NCBI RefSeq assembly: GCF_001039355.2
Contig: NW_019775634.1
Span: 1-64,000, forward strand
Direction of reading: 5' to 3'
From: Lingula anatina
Taxonomy: Eukaryota > Brachiopoda > Lingulata > Lingulida > Lingulidae
DNA length: 64,000 nt
The notes beneath the pieces were generated by a model, which was not told the DNA's origin, ran no database searches, and worked only from the letters and a program-made list of their open reading frames with translations. This document shows positions 41,924 to 55,515 of the stretch, piece after piece; position 1 is the first letter of the stretch, and each line of letters starts with the position of its first letter. The position numbers were made by a program, and so were the translations under genes.

Positions 41924-43689
41924 CCTGAAATACAAAGGATGTGCATTTTGGTCATTCTTGGCCTGTATTTATGTAGATTTTTTTTCTTTTTTTTTTGCCT
42001 TAACACTTGGAATGCATAGAGACAGGCCGCCGCCTAAATATAGTTCCAAAACAATAGTCAGTCAAGGAATGGGCAGTGACAAGTGAATGATCATTAAATT
42101 TGAGAAATTGACAAAGAAGGGATTTGAGATTTTTGGATCTGAGATATTTCAGCTGATAGTGACATGCTTCTGATATATCAAATTAAGTCAAGAGTTCAAT
42201 TGCCTCATTAAAAAAAGGCCATGTACAACTGTACTGCAAGAAATGATTAAGAAGATTGTCATTGTCATGATAATTTGTTGAATTTCACTTCACAGTGAGG
42301 AGTTTGTCTGCAAAGGCTCTGAGATAATCACACAATGATTTTAGTTAGAATATATGTCCTCTTGCCTCCTGCTTGTGAAAGTAAATAAGTTACAGTGGTG
42401 ATATTTGTTTGGGGAACAAGTTTGTGTTTAAAGACCTTTTTGTATCAGTTGTGTATGACCAGGATATTTTGCCCCCCTTTCTTTTTAACCAATGCAAAGT
42501 AATTTTTGGAGGGGGAGAGGTGGGAGAGGAGGAAGGGGGCACAAAACTGAGTATCAGGGCACCGTTTAATGTATGCATTTAATGGGGGAAGATGTATGAA
42601 CCATGGTTCTTGTGGGCTTTGTAGTGTGTGGCTTAATTTTCATACTTTTTGTGAAGGGAAAGTAACAGAANCCAACCCTGTTATAACACAATATCTTGAA
42701 GTAGGTATGTTCTTTCCAAATTTTTGTTGTTTATGCTCTCATTTACCGAGTTTTAGTTGAGCTTGCCGACTTAAGTCTCCTCCCGAGGAGGCTTGACATC
42801 GTCGACTTACAGCTAAGAAAAAAACGACGTAAGCGACCTTTTAGATTCTTTGTGAAACGGGACTTAGTGACGTAACGACTTAATTACGTTGGTAACCAAG
42901 CCCTAAGTCAGGGAAACCGACTTAAGTTTTTTTGTGAAACGGGGGCCTGAAATACAAGGGATGTGCATTTTGGTCATTCTTGGCCTGTATTTATGTAGAT
43001 TTTTTTTCTTTTTTCTTTTTGCCTTAACACTTGGAATGCATAGAGACAGACCTAAATATAGTTCCAAAACAATAGTCAGTCAAGGAATGGGCAGTGACAA
43101 GTGAATTGATCATTAAATTTGAGAAATTGACAATGAAGGGATTTGAGATTTTTGGATCTGAGATATTTCAGCTGATAGCGACATGCTTCTGATATATCAA
43201 ATTAAGTCAAGAGTTCAATTGCCTCATTAAAAAAGGCCATGTACAACTGTACTGCAAGAAATGATTAAGAAGATTGTCATTGTCATGATAATTTGTTGAA
43301 TTTCACTTCACAGTGAGGAGTTTGTCTGAAAAGGCTCTGAGATAATCACACAATGATTTCAGCTAGTTAGTTAGTTGTCCTCTTGCCTCCTGCTTGTGAA
43401 AGTAAATAAGTTACAGTACTATGGTGATATTTGTTTGGGGAACAAGTTTGTGTTTAGAGATTAAAGACCTTTTTGTATCAGTTGTGTCTAACCAGGATAT
43501 TTTGCCCCCCTTTCTTTTTAACCAATGCAGAGTATTTTTTGGAGGGGGAGAGGAGGAAGGAGACACAAAACAGAGTATTAGAGCACTGTTTATATGCATT
43601 TAATGGGTGATGTGTGAACCATGGTTCTTGTGGGTTTTGTAATGTGTGGCTTAATTTTCATACTTTTTGTGAAGGGAAAGTAACAGAAT
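41924..43689. repeat. Diverged direct duplication of about 745 bp flanking a short inserted element
   Basis: Copy 1 is 41924-42670 and copy 2 is 42946-43689. Both begin CCTGAAATACAA and end AAGTAACAGAA. They differ by many substitutions and small indels (for example a GCCGCC insertion and GTGGGAGAGG present only in copy 1). An N sits at 42671, exactly at the end of copy 1, and another at 43761. The 42672-42945 stretch between them is not duplicated. Confidence 0.88.
42757..42945. mobile_element. Short non-autonomous repeat element with repeated TTTGTGAAACGGG motif
   Basis: GC-richer than its surroundings. It contains CCGACTTAAGT at both ends (42766-42776 and 42917-42927) and TTTGTGAAACGGG near 42849 and 42931. 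Many internal CGAC/GTCG words (GTCGACTTACAG, GACGTAACGACTTAATTACG) make it partly self-complementary. It ends exactly where the second copy of the flanking duplication begins. GTTTCACAAA motifs of this kind are common in short DNA-transposon-like repeats of marine invertebrates; class not determined. Confidence 0.55.
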
Positions 43690-46600
43690 CCACTGTGATT
43701 TTGGAAAATGGGGGATGTGTGTGTACTAGTGGCTTACTTAAAATATTACTTAAAAATGGGNCCTTTGTTTATTATGATACTCTCAGGACAAAAATGGTAG
43801 TGTTGCATTAACATGTGCTTTTGTTTTGTTTTGTTTTTATGCCAAATATGCAAATTTTAAGTGGACCACAAACATGTCATTATTCCAGGCACTACAGCGC
43901 CATGGCTGTCCGTCTACTTCCAAAATTAGAAACATAATTTGAGTTTCCTTCTGTGTGGTTGATGTTTAACCATACACCACAGACATAATGGACCCTTTTT
44001 AGCATTTTTGCTTGTAGTTTTCTCTCTGTTTTTCTTGTGGCATTTATCAAGCTTGTCTCGTTCTCTTTTCCGTCTTTTAGATGTAGGAGAATTTAATGGG
44101 GTGAAACTTTACCTCAAGTTTTCGTGTTATTTCCTTCCTGGGACTACCTGGCATATATGTGATCTCACTGAGCCTTTGTACATTGTTTGAATTTTTAAAA
44201 AAATTCTTCATTTTTCTTAAACAGTTGACAAATGAGGTAACCTGTATGCACCACTGTGATAGTGTTTGAGTAAAAAAAAAACCTCTGGGATGGAAGAATC
44301 TGAATCATCTAAATGACTTGAAGACCTGTATTAAAACAATAAACCAGACATGTGTTAGAAGCATTTATTTAAATATTAAATAAAATTACAAAAATTCAAC
44401 TTCTGTATTAAAGCTATTTTTCAGTCTTAAAGTATAGTGGTCATTGTGAGCAGCTCTTGAAGGGGGGGGGGGGCAGGGTGTTCTAAGTTTGGCATGGGTT
44501 TTGTGTATGATGTATGATGGTAAATGTGTATGATGTATGGTACCATGAAGGTTTGAATCAGCAGGCTATATAACTGGTAACCAGGGATTTATAGGTACTG
44601 ACACTGTTAACTTATTTTTATTTATACTTGCATTTAACACCTGAGGCTGTTGAAATAACTATTTTCCATTCTAAATGTGACATGAAATATAACCCAAATA
44701 GAAGTGCGAGTTACTATTTTCAAATGGAGACATATCTAACTTAATCTTCTTGATGTGTTTTTTAAAGATTGCTAAATGTTACTTCAATATCTTATGAATA
44801 TCAGTTTGTGGAATTGTTATTCCATTTTTGTCATCAGAGAAAAGCATTGTATTTGAGCCAGAAGAATGCTCTTTTCTCTTCAGATGAAGGGAAGAAACCT
44901 CCAACTCACAAAACCCAGTTGTCTTTTGAAAAATCACTACAGATGTTTCAATATATCATGAACTGCCTTAACACATAAATGATGTTTTACCACGCTTCAG
45001 CCAAACGTGCAGACAGCCATTCAGTTTGTTTATTACATTCAGTCTGTTTACCAGTAATTAATCACCATGGCAATAGTTTTTTTTACTTTTTGTGGCATGA
45101 AATGTAAAGTTAAAATCTTTTCGGTTATGAGTCACTGCAATGTATTGTTTTATGGTAAAGAAAGTCTGATGTTATGTTAATTAGAAAAAGCTAACAAGTG
45201 CGTATATGTTTATACTTCTGGATTACAAAAGCACTTGGTGGTGCTATAGATCAGTTTATTTCTGCTGTTATTGTTTCACAATATTGTCACTGTGATATGT
45301 TTTCTGGGTAATTTCTGAAAATTATGCTCTCATTTGGTCCATAAATGCAGATTCTCATCTCCCTCTTTATTTCACTGTGGTAGCATGCAAGCACTGACAC
45401 AGAAGCTGGTGGTATTCAGGGTTTTTTATTTACATAAAATGAGTACATTTGTAATTCAGCATGTGCTAAGTTAAAAAAAAACAATCATTAATTGTGAATA
45501 ACTTGTAACTGTCTTCTAAAACCAAGGGCAAAGGATTGATACCTGCGTCAATGTTCTTCAAGGTTATTTTATTATATACACATATCTTCACGTGCCTGAC
45601 AGCTAGAACTCCACTGTTTGTGTGTGCTTTTTGTAATATGAAGTATTTTGCACTTACAGTTATCATTGCTTATCATTTTAAAAGTGGCTCCTTTCATGGA
45701 GCTGTTGTTTATAGATATGATAAATCATACCCACTCGTAAGGTGCCCCACTTGAGAAACTGCATACACAATTATTTTTTTCTTCACCAAACATGGTGCTA
45801 ATAAATATTGGATCATAATTTAAGCACCATCTTTTCTACCCAAACACAGTCTCTTGATGCACTCGTTGGAAATCTGACTTGATAAAGCAGGATAAGTTAT
45901 GCATTTACCACTACACAGTGCATGCAACACAAGATATTTTAGATACAGATATTCCATTGGCATAAAATGAATTAAATAAATAATCAACACTTTTTTGGCA
46001 GCTAAAGTTAAGTTTTTAGATATAGTTTTCTAATTATTATTGTCTCAAATGTTTGTATGCTTTGATTTAATTAACTTGTGCAAAGTCCGTTTATGTGTTT
46101 GCTGGCACTGTAGCTGTTGCTGTAACTGTTTGAGACATTTGTTCTACTTTTAGCTGTCAAATAGTACTTTTGTTTTACTTGGTTAAAATGCAGGTTGAGA
46201 TCAAATGTGAACAAGAATGGTTAATTTTTTACAAGAGTTATCACATTTTTGTACATATGCAACCCTGTTTTGTACTGTCCTATCTCAGACAATCCTCCAA
46301 TTCTGATAAATCCCAAACAATGTTTCCTTTAACCCTATAAATGTAAAAGGGAAAGTTTTAACTTAAGGATGAGAGAGTCATCCTACCATGTCAATGTCAA
46401 CTTACCAGTTTATTTAGTTCAGAGTTAGGAAATGATTATACTAATTAAAATAAAGCAAACAACTAAAGAAAAAAATCAACAAAAATTTGACCCGGTCAAT
46501 TTGCATTCAGTGTCAGGAAGTTACCCTCTTAATTGTTGACTGTCAACATTTACATAAACATTTATCACCAAAGACAATTCAGTCCTTTTCACTCGAGTTA

Positions 46601-49210
46601 AAACTCACTGAACCAACACAAATCTGTGATTGGCTAGAAGTTGAAGAAATTCTGCCCAATGAAAAGTCTTGATACATCTGAGATGTCATTACAGCGCTCA
46701 ACTGGGAAATGATTTACATTCCAAAGTCTATGTATTAGATAGTAAATTGTAGGGTATTAAGCCAGTCTGTAATTTAGTGAAGGTTACCATTCAATTACTT
46801 CATGTTCCCTGTTTGTTTTATCAAAAAAGGAATGTAAACTATTTCTAGTGCAATAAGTGCTGTTTGTGTCAACAGTAGATATGTGCAATATAATATTTTT
46901 TATGTATTTTTGGTAGAAATATTCCCCAAAATATAATTGGTGCACACACAAAAGTGTGTGTGTGTTTCTTTTTGTGGGAATATATATCTAAAAGTAAACA
47001 TGTTTATTTTTGTTTTCTCATACTGTGAAGAAGAGATGTATGTATGAATTGGAAAACTTGAAAAAGATGTTCCAAAAATTATGTTGGATCTGAGGTGTTA
47101 GATAGAGTAAATTATTTATTATTATTGTAGATGTTGTTTTTGTTATTTTTATTGATATAAGTATTGCTATTTTTTTGGAGAGGGGGAGGGGTCATAAAAT
47201 GAGCCCCCTTTTGTAAGACTGTTACTTGAAATTTCAAATAAGGAGTATTCCCATATTATAAATATGGATTCTTTGACCCTGTCCCTCCTTCCTACACCCA
47301 AGCTCAAAATCTAATGGAAAAATTTTGAATGGAATTTAAACTTCACATTGATGGTGTTGTGTATCAAGGTTTATACTGTATTTAAAGAACATTCATGCAA
47401 TCAAAGGTATATTTAGTGCATTAATTTTATCTCCTTAACTGATGTAAATATAAATATAATGGGAAGGAAATTATGATTATTCTGCAAAATTCATTTTTAA
47501 ATAGCAATTGTCTACTCTCTAAGTTGAAATGTATGTGAGTTTGGTGGTATATTTAGGTTTGGGATTGCATATTGAGAATTTAAATTATTTCTTGCCAAGA
47601 TTCAGACAGTAGACAAGAGCACTATCAAAAAGAAAATGAATCTATTTCTTAACAGTTTCAGGTCGTGGGTGCAAACTTTATTCTTTTATTGATTGCATTA
47701 TATGATATATCTTCAGCACGCAAAATGAGTTTTGTATTAAGACTTCAAAAGATTGCCAATTGCTGAATGACATGTGTTTTTGAAATTTTCCCCCACGTGT
47801 TATCAGAAGATCAATTGTACTCACTGCAAATTTCAGTGCATCTGCGATATGAGAGATACGAAAGGGAAAAAAATATGTCTGGAGCAACATCAAAGTTTCC
47901 TTGCACATAAACTGATAATGGGCAGGTCTTCATAGACAAGTCTGTCACGCTATTGGTGAGGAAAGGGGGGCGGAACATGGCCACTTGGTTAAGTGGGGTC
48001 GAGCCTGTGTCTCAATAGGGGAGAAAGTTCCAAGGGGGGGGGGGAGGGAGGGGGAGAGCATAGTGTTGTGGTACGCAAAAGTGTCTGTGGAGGAACAAGG
48101 AAACTGTGATGACACGGAAAGTCTGCAGTGTCTGTCATCTCACATTCCATCAAAAAGTAGTCCCGGCTTCAAGACGGGGTTCACCGAACTGATGGGCATC
48201 CAGGTGGAAAAATTGCCGTGTTCCCCATAAGACCACATTATGGTGTTAATTGGTCTCTACCAGCCAACTGTTGCTTGAATTAGAGTCCTGTCCCCACATG
48301 GTGAAAACAGAGGTCCTTTGTCCTCAGTAGACAGTGTCTTCATTGCTTTTATTTAGATGTGATTTGTTTTTGATGTCTCACTTAGAGAAGTTCGCTAGTG
48401 ATAATTGAAGTATGCTGGAAATGCTTTTATGTAATTTAGTTTTGCATGCTATGTCGAATATAATGCTAATGGCCATCTACTGAAGGTGGAATATGTTTCA
48501 TGCCTGCCAGGGGGTTTGTGATAAAGTGGTTAATTAGCAATTAAAGAAATAAAATTTTGAAGGGCAAAACAGCTTTGTGGTCACATGCAAGGTATGAACA
48601 TTTGAAAATGGTTTCCCTCACAGCACTGCAAACTTGACTAAAAATGCCATCTAACTTAATAATGCCTATGTATTAGTAAACTTCAGATAGGATTTGTGCT
48701 GTATGTTTATGTATCCCTCTTTATTTATTTATTTATTTTCCTTTTTTTCATGGGGAGGGGTTATCAGGTAAATATCAATGTCATAACTCAGATGAATTGG
48801 CTTTTTTCTATGAATTTTCTGACCACCACATGGCTTTATGTGGCTTTATTTTTGTATTCCAGCTTGGAGTTCAAATAGTTTAAGAATATGTTTATAGGGG
48901 GCACACCAGTTGGTTTAGTTCCAAGACAGGCCTACTGTTAATATGCACCTTGAAAGTAAGCCGAATATCTTTTCAGGACATCAGAAAAAATTTTAAGGAA
49001 AAGTTTCATTATCATGCCTGTGTGAAGATGTTTTTTCTTAAACTTTATATTTCATTGAACATTTGGCAATTTATTAGCTTGAAATGATCTACAGTTATAT
49101 TTGGCAACTAATTAGATGAAATATCTATTTCTGCAAATGATTCTTTGGTTTCTTTAATGTTGTAGTTTTGGCTGTACAAAATTAAGCTGAAAGGTACATT
49201 TGTACTGAAC
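43690..49210. other. Non-coding stretch
   Basis: Only scattered short frames without splice context or recognisable sequence. Poly-G tracts lie at about 44461-44473 and 48035-48055. Confidence 0.45.
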
Positions 49211-49348
49211 ATTGGTGCAGCATGGATTCCCAGTAATGCATAGAAATCACTTCTTCTAGTTTCTTATACAATGCAAATAAAGCCGAAATGTCAAGGGATA
49301 AATGGATTTAGTGGCTCAATCAGCCACTATAGAGCTCTAAACTGCACC
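49211..49348. repeat. Dispersed repeat copy B
   Basis: Partner of 37120-37212, about 12 kb away in the same orientation; the shared core is a 20-base identical run. No frame is shared, so it is not a coding exon pair. Confidence 0.7.
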
Positions 49349-52300
49349 TGTAATTTCTGTTATTTTTCTCAGAAACTAAATAATTTAAAAGAATTATTTT
49401 CAAATTTGAGTATTCAGTCAGTTTTTATTGAAAAGGTGATCTGTAATTCCTGTTTGTCCAAAAAATATTTTAAAAAAAAATCAATATCTAATATGTAATA
49501 TATTCTATTATCCAATGGGTGTAGGTTCTTTGCTACACATTAATAATTCTCCAAGTGGTTAGAAAGAATTCAATTTGGCTTGTTAAAGTATTTAAGAAAT
49601 ATTTTAATTAATTATTACTTATTTAGAAGATAAGTTGATAGCATCTTTTTCGGTTTGTAAAACTGTTACCAATTGGCTAACTAGAGAATGCCTTCAGCAA
49701 CCTTTTTTTTTATTCTACCCTAAAATTCGATGATACTAAGTTGACTGACCCCTGTATGTCCTTCCATTGTGTGTAATTAGAGGTGACAAGTGAATCTAGG
49801 TGATATTGATGATATTTGTACCAGACATTGGCGACTAGTTATCTTGAAGTGTGGTACCATTGCTACAACAAGGGAACCAAACTGATTAATTTATCAGTAG
49901 AAATCAATGAATGGAATTCAGCAGATGTCTAGATTAGATAGATAAATAATCTGCGAGTATAAGTAAATGAAAGACTGTCAGTGATTGGCTAGATGTCTCC
50001 TACCAAATTTGATATAATAATCTGCTCTGTCTACGAACACTTGGTTTGGAAATAATTGTGTCCGTACTCCATCTTTCTCTTCCCCCTCTCTCTCTATCTT
50101 TGTTAAAACTATATGGCTCTGTAAAAAAGGCTAGTAGTATTATTTTTGTTTTATTACTAATCCTTGTGGAATCGCCAGTCTGGTGATTGAAAATCATGTG
50201 GCACATTATTGACTTACATGCTACTCCTACACACCCAGACAGACATATGATGCTCAAATCAAGTTGGTCACAACATGCCGTCGCGTACCAAACCCATATG
50301 ATTACTAGTACGGTCATCTACATGTGAGAAACTCTCTCGTATTATTACCAGATTTGACGTCTACAATTTGAGATAAAAAAGTATTTATTCTGACTGTGGC
50401 TAATTTGATTTGATAAGATTAGATGGGAAGGGTGATGTGTGTATATATATATATGTAAATATTTGAGAGGAATCCGAAGTATTTGATAACACGATTCCAA
50501 GAAGGGGGCAGTTTTAGTCCCTTGCCCCTGCACCCTAACCCTCAGCAAAAATATGTGAAAATTAATAATTAATAGGTTAGAAAATAAATAAGTAATAAAA
50601 GAAATGAAAAATGATTTAAGAAGGTGATCCAATGGGTCTTATGCAGCAGGGAGTGCAAGAATTAATTCTTCTGTGATCCTCGGTAAATTTTCCCTAGTGA
50701 GAAAGGACGGAAGGTGAATCTGGCATTTTGTTTTGAAAAAAAAAAAAAAAATGGGCAGGGCAGGGGGAGGGGTGGATCTACTTATGGATCAAAAGCACGT
50801 GCAGACACGTGGTTTTTACATAGTACTGTAGGCCAGAGTCTGAGTTGCACCAATACTGATATTGATGTTTGTACATTGAGGACATTCAGATATACATGTA
50901 TGGTAATTACTCTATCTTTTCAATGATAGGAAATTGTGAAATTTACAGAAACTTTTTTTTTTTTAAAGTCATAATTTCTTAAAATTAGAACATTCCTATT
51001 GAGTAGTAGCAATGGAATTGAAAAGCAAACTACTCTACATTTCTATTCCATGCATTAAAAGCACAACAAACGCCATTCAGAAATATAATTTTTGTGATTT
51101 AATTATAGTAAAATTCTCTATCTGAAAGTGTGATAATTTTTGCCCATTGAAAAGGACGAGTAATTACTGTTTAACTAGTGAGTAATATCATATTGGAATT
51201 TAAGCAGATTGACATAGTATAACCTTGGTACTATTTGTAACTGATAGTGATATCTAAGGTATGAGGATAGATGGGTGACAGGGGGGCGTCTGGCGTGACT
51301 GTGACTCCGCGATGCTCATTGTTTAGAAAATATGTGGAGCCTCGCGTAGTCTCGTGAATGCAGTGGGTTTAGTGATACTATTACTGAAAATCTTGTCTGT
51401 AATTGTCATGGGTATTCCACACAGTGATAGATTTATTTGCCCTGTCTGGTCACAGATATCAGTTGCATTGCTGATATACTGCATTTTTGTGTAGTGAGTC
51501 CCATTTCTGTTATCTGACTGGTGAAACTGTGAAAAAAAAGAAATAAAAAATGTAGCTTATAATTATTACAGCTGTCAGTTTTAGCAAAGAATGGTATTAA
51601 TAACTTACTTTATTAGTTTAACTCATGAAAAAGATTAGTACTTTCCAGTGCATTCCCATTTTGAATTTACATTCAATTATGAAAATCATGCACAAACAAG
51701 TATGACTAGGAGAAAAAAAACATGTTTTTTGTTGTAATTATCAAAATTTTACTAAATGTACTGTGAAATAACTGGGGGAAAACATCTTGATGACCTTGTA
51801 ACTATGTACATGTCAATGATGCTTGTGAATATATTTATGTATAACTCAGATCACAGGCATATCAAAATACATGATGTTATTTTAATAATATAATATAGTG
51901 ATGATTTATTTTTTATATGGCCCATTACATTTAAAATCCTAGTGTTCCTTACAGTTTAAGAACTAAATATTGCAATATGTAAAGATTTTAAAGTGACAAA
52001 ATTGAGAGCTTAAAATGGCAAATCAAGACTTAATTATGACAATTACAGATGGCTAATTAAAAAAAAAACTAAAATTTTGAGTCATAGACAATGCTTAGAG
52101 TTGTTGATGGCTATTAAGCAGAATCTAGAGAATAAAAGATCAAAACAATTAAACTGCTTGTTCAGTCACAATACACTGTTTCAGAAATGTAAGTCTTTAA
52201 TGTTTCATGAAATTCTCAAATTCATCTATGTCTGTAATTTCAAAAAAGCTAACTATTTTGTAGTTTAGGGGCATTAAATCATGAAAGCATGAATAAAGAA

Positions 52301-52844
52301 AAACTGAAGAGAATTGATAATTCCTCCCTATTTAACATGCCTGTATACACCTAAGTGTACATAAACAAACATACTATCATGATAAAGGTGATAGCAAGGA
52401 GGAGATTGACCTGTGACAGGTATTCAGATAGTCTAGTTCATAATATATTATATGAATATCACATATAAGCACTTATTGTCCTAATATTATTTATACCTAA
52501 TTATGCAGTGCACTCCTAATGAACTGAGTTACCCAGCAAGATATATATCTTACAAGTCATGACAACCCTCTGGTTAATTAATTTAGAGTTCATTTGTCTC
52601 CCATCTTTACATGTTTTATTGATTCCATCCATTTTGCTATCATATTTCTTACTTATAATACGGCTTCCATAGCAAACCATCATACTCTTATAATAAAAGG
52701 CAAATGTTAATTTTTTCTCAATAGCTGCAAATGATTTATTTGAAAAATCGTGGTTATTTCCTATCATATCCCAGACACATAAATTGTTTTTATGTTTTGG
52801 GATGTATTTGTTGCTGAATGTCATGTTTTGTCTGTTGCTGGGGG
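49349..52844. other. Non-coding stretch
   Basis: No supported gene, RNA or repeat array beyond short homopolymers. Confidence 0.45.
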
Positions 52845-52855
52845 GAGACGGGGGT

Positions 52856-52887
<32 letters not shown>
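52840..52887. repeat. Poly-G tract
   Basis: About 45 bases that are nearly all G. It can form a G-quadruplex on the plus strand. It creates a spurious poly-Pro frame on the minus strand. Confidence 0.95.
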
Positions 52888-52888
<1 letters not shown>

Positions 52889-53109
52889 TGGGGTGCGAGT
52901 GAAATTGTGGCTGGAAAAGCTGTCAAATGATGTGGAATTTGCACTGTGTTAAAGTGTTGATATATAGTAAAATATCTCATAGATGTCAGTGCAAAACAAT
53001 GAACTCCGCACGATCTAGTCTATGTTAATTTTGCATTTTAATATACTTCTGTTATGTCATTATGATATGGTTATATTACTGTGAAAGTGTTTTTTTTTTT
53101 CTTGACATT

Positions 53110-53312
53110 TTATCTTGCTTGACATACAACTGACTGCATAAGACATACAACTGACTGCATAACAAGCCTAAAAGTGATAGTATTTCTTTTAGGATGACAA
53201 TTTTTTCACACCTTGACCGTAGAAGACATGTTTTACCTCTTGACCGCAGATGACATTTTTACACCGTGACCCTTTTACACCTTGAACGTGACACACATAC
53301 ACACATACACAC
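53110..53312. repeat. Small tandem repeats and CA tract
   Basis: GACATACAACTGACTGCATA occurs twice in tandem. Three to four imperfect units of TTTTACACCTTGACCGTAGA type follow at about 53206-53290, then a CACA tract. Confidence 0.75.
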
Positions 53313-55090
53313 ACGCATCCAGGTACAACATTTCACCTTCACTAAACTAAGTTACTTTGAGACACACACGGATCACATGGCTCAGCACTTGATATGTAAA
53401 TTGTTAATATGATACAAACACGTTCAGTGGTTGCGGTTAGTGGAGTGTTCCCATGACAGCAGAAAAACAAGTGTTTGGAAGCTTTACGACTCCACCCGGC
53501 ACGGCCTAGTGGTGTGAACGGAGGAGGTTTAATGGTTTTTTAAGATGGTTCCTGGCTTCTTTAATAAAGTTTCATGCCAGAAGGAAGATATTTCGCCTCA
53601 GATGTTTGTTGTACCGTTGAATTTATAGTGCTTTAAGGGATGCAATTATATATATATTATATATAATAAAGCATTTTTACAGATTTCAGCACTTTTCCAT
53701 GTTCATCAAGGCATACCATATGAAAAACGGTTTATAGAATAAAGCTATATGAAGCAGTTTTTGAGTTTTGAGTTGAGGTTTTGAGTCACTCTTGTAATGG
53801 ATAGTCTGGTGGATTTCACTCATGGTGGTTAACGTTAAAACTTAGAACTAAAAAAAAATTGGCTTACATATACTAATTTTCACCCTTAACATCAGTCAAT
53901 TTCGATTTTTTTTTTTTTCAAAAATAAATTAATCTTTTCATTTATGTTAAAGGCAACTTAGTATCTGATTATTAAAAATGTGACAACAAACATTTGATTC
54001 TTCTCACGCAGGGAACCAGTTTATATGCTTGACACTTGGTAACTTTTTAGAAGATGCTATATATATTTTTATTTAATTTGGATTCCAAACACTGCAGTCT
54101 GAAAAAAACTTTCCATGTAATATATTTCTTGAAGCATTAGTGCATGGCCTTTGGGATGTTTAGAAATGCAAGTAGCTACAGTAAAGACTTTTAGGAAGAC
54201 GAACTCACGTAATCCCTCTAGTGCAAAGGTTCCGAGTGCAATTAAATTTCAGTGATATGTCTTTGTTTGCGATGTTTACCTGGGTATCTAGGTAGTAATT
54301 GTAAAGAAACCTTAAAATAAGTTATTTAATTGGTTCTCAAGATGTCTTTAAATGTTAGAAGGTGTAAAGACGTACTTTAAAGCATAAAGGTCATTTATTC
54401 TTCAGCCTTGTTAGGGTTGTACGATGTTGGAGCAGGGGTAGAGTTTGAATTTTTGTCATAAGTGGCTGAATTTACCCACCCTCTCCCCTCATCCCCTTCA
54501 CATGGTTGTCAATAATGAAAACAAGTTGCATAACTGAGGACTAGTCATCAGCTTTTAATGGTCTTCACCAGTTATTTATTTGTGCTGCGAGTGCCGCATT
54601 GAAACACTAACTGCCAAAACATGCCCATTATCCTAATTTGGCCACTTGGGTGGTTTGCATTATTCTTTTTTTACTTGAGTTTCTTTATATGTGAAAGTTA
54701 CTCTCTCATTTTTTTATATGATTGCATTAAAGTGGGATCTGTATCTTGTTTTTTTTCCTTTTTATGTGCCTTTCTCACCATACTTTGAAATATTTGAAAG
54801 GGTATATGTTTAAGAAAGATAAAGATTAAAACTGAAATTTTGATTTGGGATTTTAAGTATAATACTGTATAAGAAATAATGAATTTCCAATAACAGCAGA
54901 CTGGTCTTAAGGATATTTTGGAACCAAGAAAAAATTGCACAGGTTTTGCGAATATTCAGGTTGGAAAAATAACCACGTCTAAAACCAAAGAAAAAAGAAA
55001 AATAAAAATGAATGTGTAACAAGAAATGACAAGTTAAACAGAGGCTACTGTAAGTAGTCTAAAGTAATTTTTATGCCACCTACAACACTG
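53313..55090. other. Non-coding stretch
   Basis: No supported gene. It contains a short TATATA tract near 53649-53668. Confidence 0.45.
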
Positions 55091-55091
55091 A

Positions 55092-55352
55092 GGGCCCATT
55101 CAAAACAAGTTGATCCACGGACTAAATATGGACAACCCCAATAAAAAGCAAGCTGCCTTAAGCCCCTGATAGTCTCCCCACCTGCACACATGCCTAGCAT
55201 TTAAAACTTGGAGCCAAGATGTAATCCGTTTAATGGTGTGTGTGGAGGCGGGGAGGCCGTCACGGAATTAAGGCAGCCTGCTTTTTAGTGGGGTCCGCCA
55301 TATTTAGTCCCCAGATCAGTTAGTCCGCGGATCATCAGTTCTGAATGCGCTC
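55092..55352. mobile_element. Inverted-repeat element 1 (MITE-like hairpin)
   Basis: Left arm 55092-55194 and right arm about 55236-55352 pair as reverse complements with mismatches and a short indel. Shared words are GGACTAAATATGG, AAAAAGCA and GCTGCCTTAA. A partial further arm-like copy (ATATTTGATCCGCAGATCTG) follows at about 55445-55510, so the element may be longer or composite. No coding frame. Confidence 0.7.
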
Positions 55353-55515
55353 CACTTTGGCCAACCCACATGAAAGTGTGCCACACGATCCCCTGATAGA
55401 CACTGAGTAGATTCCCCATGGGAATTACACAGTTTAGTTAGCTTTCAGGTGGGTCAGCCATATTTGATCCGCAGATCTGTGAGTCCACAGATTAACTTTG
55501 GTTGTGAATACAGCC

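Noticed and set aside
47985-48230. 81-residue plus-strand frame
   Set aside because: It spans a poly-G tract and shows no domain or splice context.
52516-52980. 154-residue minus-strand frame with poly-Pro
   Set aside because: It spans the poly-G tract and has no splice context or recognisable domain.
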